Positions 63,112 to 64,000 of a DNA stretch of 64,000 bases are shown here, piece by piece (the first letter of the stretch is position 1; every line of letters starts with the position of its first letter). The DNA comes from Paenibacillus sp. FSL R5-0345 (GTDB lineage: Bacteria; Bacillota; Bacilli; Paenibacillales; Paenibacillaceae). Location: the NCBI RefSeq assembly GCF_000758585.1, contig NZ_CP009281.1, forward strand, positions 3,348,001 through 3,412,000. The letters run 5' to 3'. A program made the translations under genes and the position numbers. Below the pieces are notes generated by a model. That model was not told the origin of the DNA. It saw only the letters and a list, made by a program, of their open reading frames with translations, and made no database searches.

Positions 63112-63184
63112 CTAGTAAATCCAAGCTAAGATGAAACCGTCGTTTAGTAAATTAGTAAAATAGTAACTGGAGGAAGAAAATAAT

Positions 63185-63664
63185 ATGAAAATACCTACAA
63201 CTTTAAAACATAAACCTGTTGTTGTATCGGAAAATTATGAGCAGGTTGACGGCCGATTGGCAGGAAATACGGATGCAAAAGGTCTTTCTCTTGGATTGGC
63301 CCAGTGGAACGATAGAGGAAAAGTCGATATATCGGCTAAGGTATGGAGATATACTGGAGAAAAATGGTCCAGACAATCGGAGGAGCTCCCTCTCCATCGT
63401 GTTCTTGATTTGTCCATTCTGATTTGTCGGTCTTTGGAACATTTTCGGGAAGCGTATCGATATGAGAATTTATATGACACTGAGCAGCCTATAATTGATC
63501 GAATTGGCTTGCAAGGGGATGCCATGACCGTAGGAATCTGTACGGACAATGAGCGAATTAATGAAGATATTAAGCTGTTCAGTCAAGCGCTGAGCGATGA
63601 TGATGAAATGATCGGTGAGCGTCTGAGCACGTTATCCAAAATATTAAAGGATATGGGATATTAA
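63185..63664 (+). CDS. Small protein of the DUF6530 type, function unknown
   Basis: The 159-residue protein reads MKIPTTLKHKPVVVSENYEQ, NTDAKGLSLGLAQWNDRGKV, then DISAKVWRYTGEKWSRQSEE and LPLHRVLDLSILICRSLEHF. I think this is the family listed as DUF6530, found in Bacillaceae; no function is known to me. No membrane helix or signal. CTGGAGGAAG precedes the ATG. Its first 20 residues and upstream AT repeats are echoed at 61350-61479. A strong terminator follows. Confidence 0.7.
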   Translation: MKIPTTLKHKPVVVSENYEQVDGRLAGNTDAKGLSLGLAQWNDRGKVDISAKVWRYTGEKWSRQSEELPLHRVLDLSILICRSLEHFREAYRYENLYDTEQPIIDRIGLQGDAMTVGICTDNERINEDIKLFSQALSDDDEMIGERLSTLSKILKDMGY

Positions 63665-63669
63665 TTAGG

Positions 63670-63720
63670 AAGTGGCAGTCAATCGGGGGAAAGCAGCCTT
63701 CGTGACTGCCACTTTTTTTA
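63670..63720 (+). terminator. Rho-independent terminator
   Basis: AAGTGGCAGTCA pairs with TGACTGCCACTT around a loop of about 25 bases, followed by seven T. Confidence 0.8.
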
Positions 63721-63918
63721 TTGTAATCAGTTTATAGGCTGATGGAACACCTATCGGATGAGAAATCGTTTAATTGAGAGCACTTTACTAAAAGATAAAA
63801 TGAGAGAATTAGGTAATAATTTAATACTATTGTGGTATCTGTTTAGTAAAGAATTGTTACATACTTGAATAGTACTCAAACTAATTTGACTGAACTTCAT
63901 GAGAAAGGAAGAGCACAG

Positions 63919-64000
63919 ATGTGCATGCGTAAATTAGGAAATAGCGGCTTGGAAGTTTCGGCAGTAGGGCTTGGCTGTATGGGAATTGGCTCAAAAACCA
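63919..64000 (+). CDS. Aldo-keto reductase, 5' end only (partial)
   Basis: From ATG 63919, with AAAGGAAG about 9 bases upstream, the frame reads MCMRKLGNSGLEVSAVGLGC and MGIGSKT to the window edge. KLGxSGLxVSxxGLGCMG is the N-terminal signature of aldo-keto reductases. A second ATG two codons later could be the start. The catalytic residues lie outside the window. Confidence 0.82.
   Translation, partial: MCMRKLGNSGLEVSAVGLGCMGIGSKT

Noticed and set aside
1..64000. CRISPR arrays, tRNA, rRNA, transposases, prophage and integrase genes
   Set aside because: None was seen. The repeats found are short dyads, terminators or protein-repeat codons.

Overview
The window looks like chromosomal DNA of a spore-forming Gram-positive of the Paenibacillus/Bacillus type. 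Base composition is moderately AT-rich and ribosome-binding sites are strong (AGGAGG-like). There are many AraC-type regulators with cupin sensors, a remnant of a BclA-like exosporium protein, a DUF3502-type sugar-binding protein remnant, and a cystine/S-alkylcysteine operon laid out like the ytlI/ytmI-ytnM region of Bacillus subtilis. I saw no rRNA, tRNA, CRISPR array, transposase or phage gene.

Region by region. 1-3.2 kb: luciferase-like flavin monooxygenase, AraC regulator, short-chain dehydrogenase. 3.2-6.3 kb: hybrid sensor kinase with two kinase modules. 6.5-9.6 kb: phosphotransferase, VOC protein, tandem-MerR regulator divergent from an alpha/beta hydrolase. 9.6-10.3 kb: decayed coding sequence. 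10.4-11.9 kb: ECF-like sigma factor and its membrane partner. 12.1-16.3 kb: a 1375-residue repeat protein. 16.4-17.2 kb: autoregulated ArsR/SRPBCC operon. 17.3-20.5 kb: an unusual UvrA-like ATPase that seems to carry the UvrA parts in permuted order. 20.5-22.9 kb: TetR regulator next to a broken MFS pump and an aldo-keto reductase fragment. 23.1-28.2 kb: VanZ-like protein, then PocR/AraC regulator divergent from gldA and dhaKL (glycerol to DHA to DHA phosphate). 28.3-32.5 kb: assorted single genes (YgbA-like, HD domain, CapA-like, GDPD, secreted protein). 32.6-36.5 kb: AraC regulator divergent from a Gfo/Idh/MocA dehydrogenase and two TIM-barrel isomerase-like genes. 36.7-39.3 kb: large lipoprotein, GNAT enzyme.

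39.6-50.9 kb is the main metabolic unit. A LysR regulator, a GNAT acetyltransferase, a complete amino-acid ABC importer, two flavin monooxygenases, two M20 amidohydrolases, an FAD amine oxidase and a DinB-type protein lie on one strand, many with overlapping ends. By analogy with B. subtilis this would import cystine or S-modified cysteines, acetylate them, oxidise them to release sulfur and deacetylate the products.

50.9-61.2 kb is patchy. It holds an intact flavin monooxygenase/FMN reductase pair with a clear promoter-operator, a TetR paralogue, and an intact AraC-ThuA-dehydrogenase unit. Between these lie many broken genes: a copper-amine-oxidase-like fragment, an internally deleted carboxymuconolactone decarboxylase, an SDR/cupin fusion scar, an aldo-keto reductase with a stop and frameshifts, an AraC tail, a BclA tail, and a sensor-kinase front joined to a binding-protein tail. 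61.4-63.7 kb carries an MFS gene broken by a 5-bp duplication, a GIY-YIG protein and a small hypothetical protein whose 5' end is duplicated upstream. The window ends inside an aldo-keto reductase gene.
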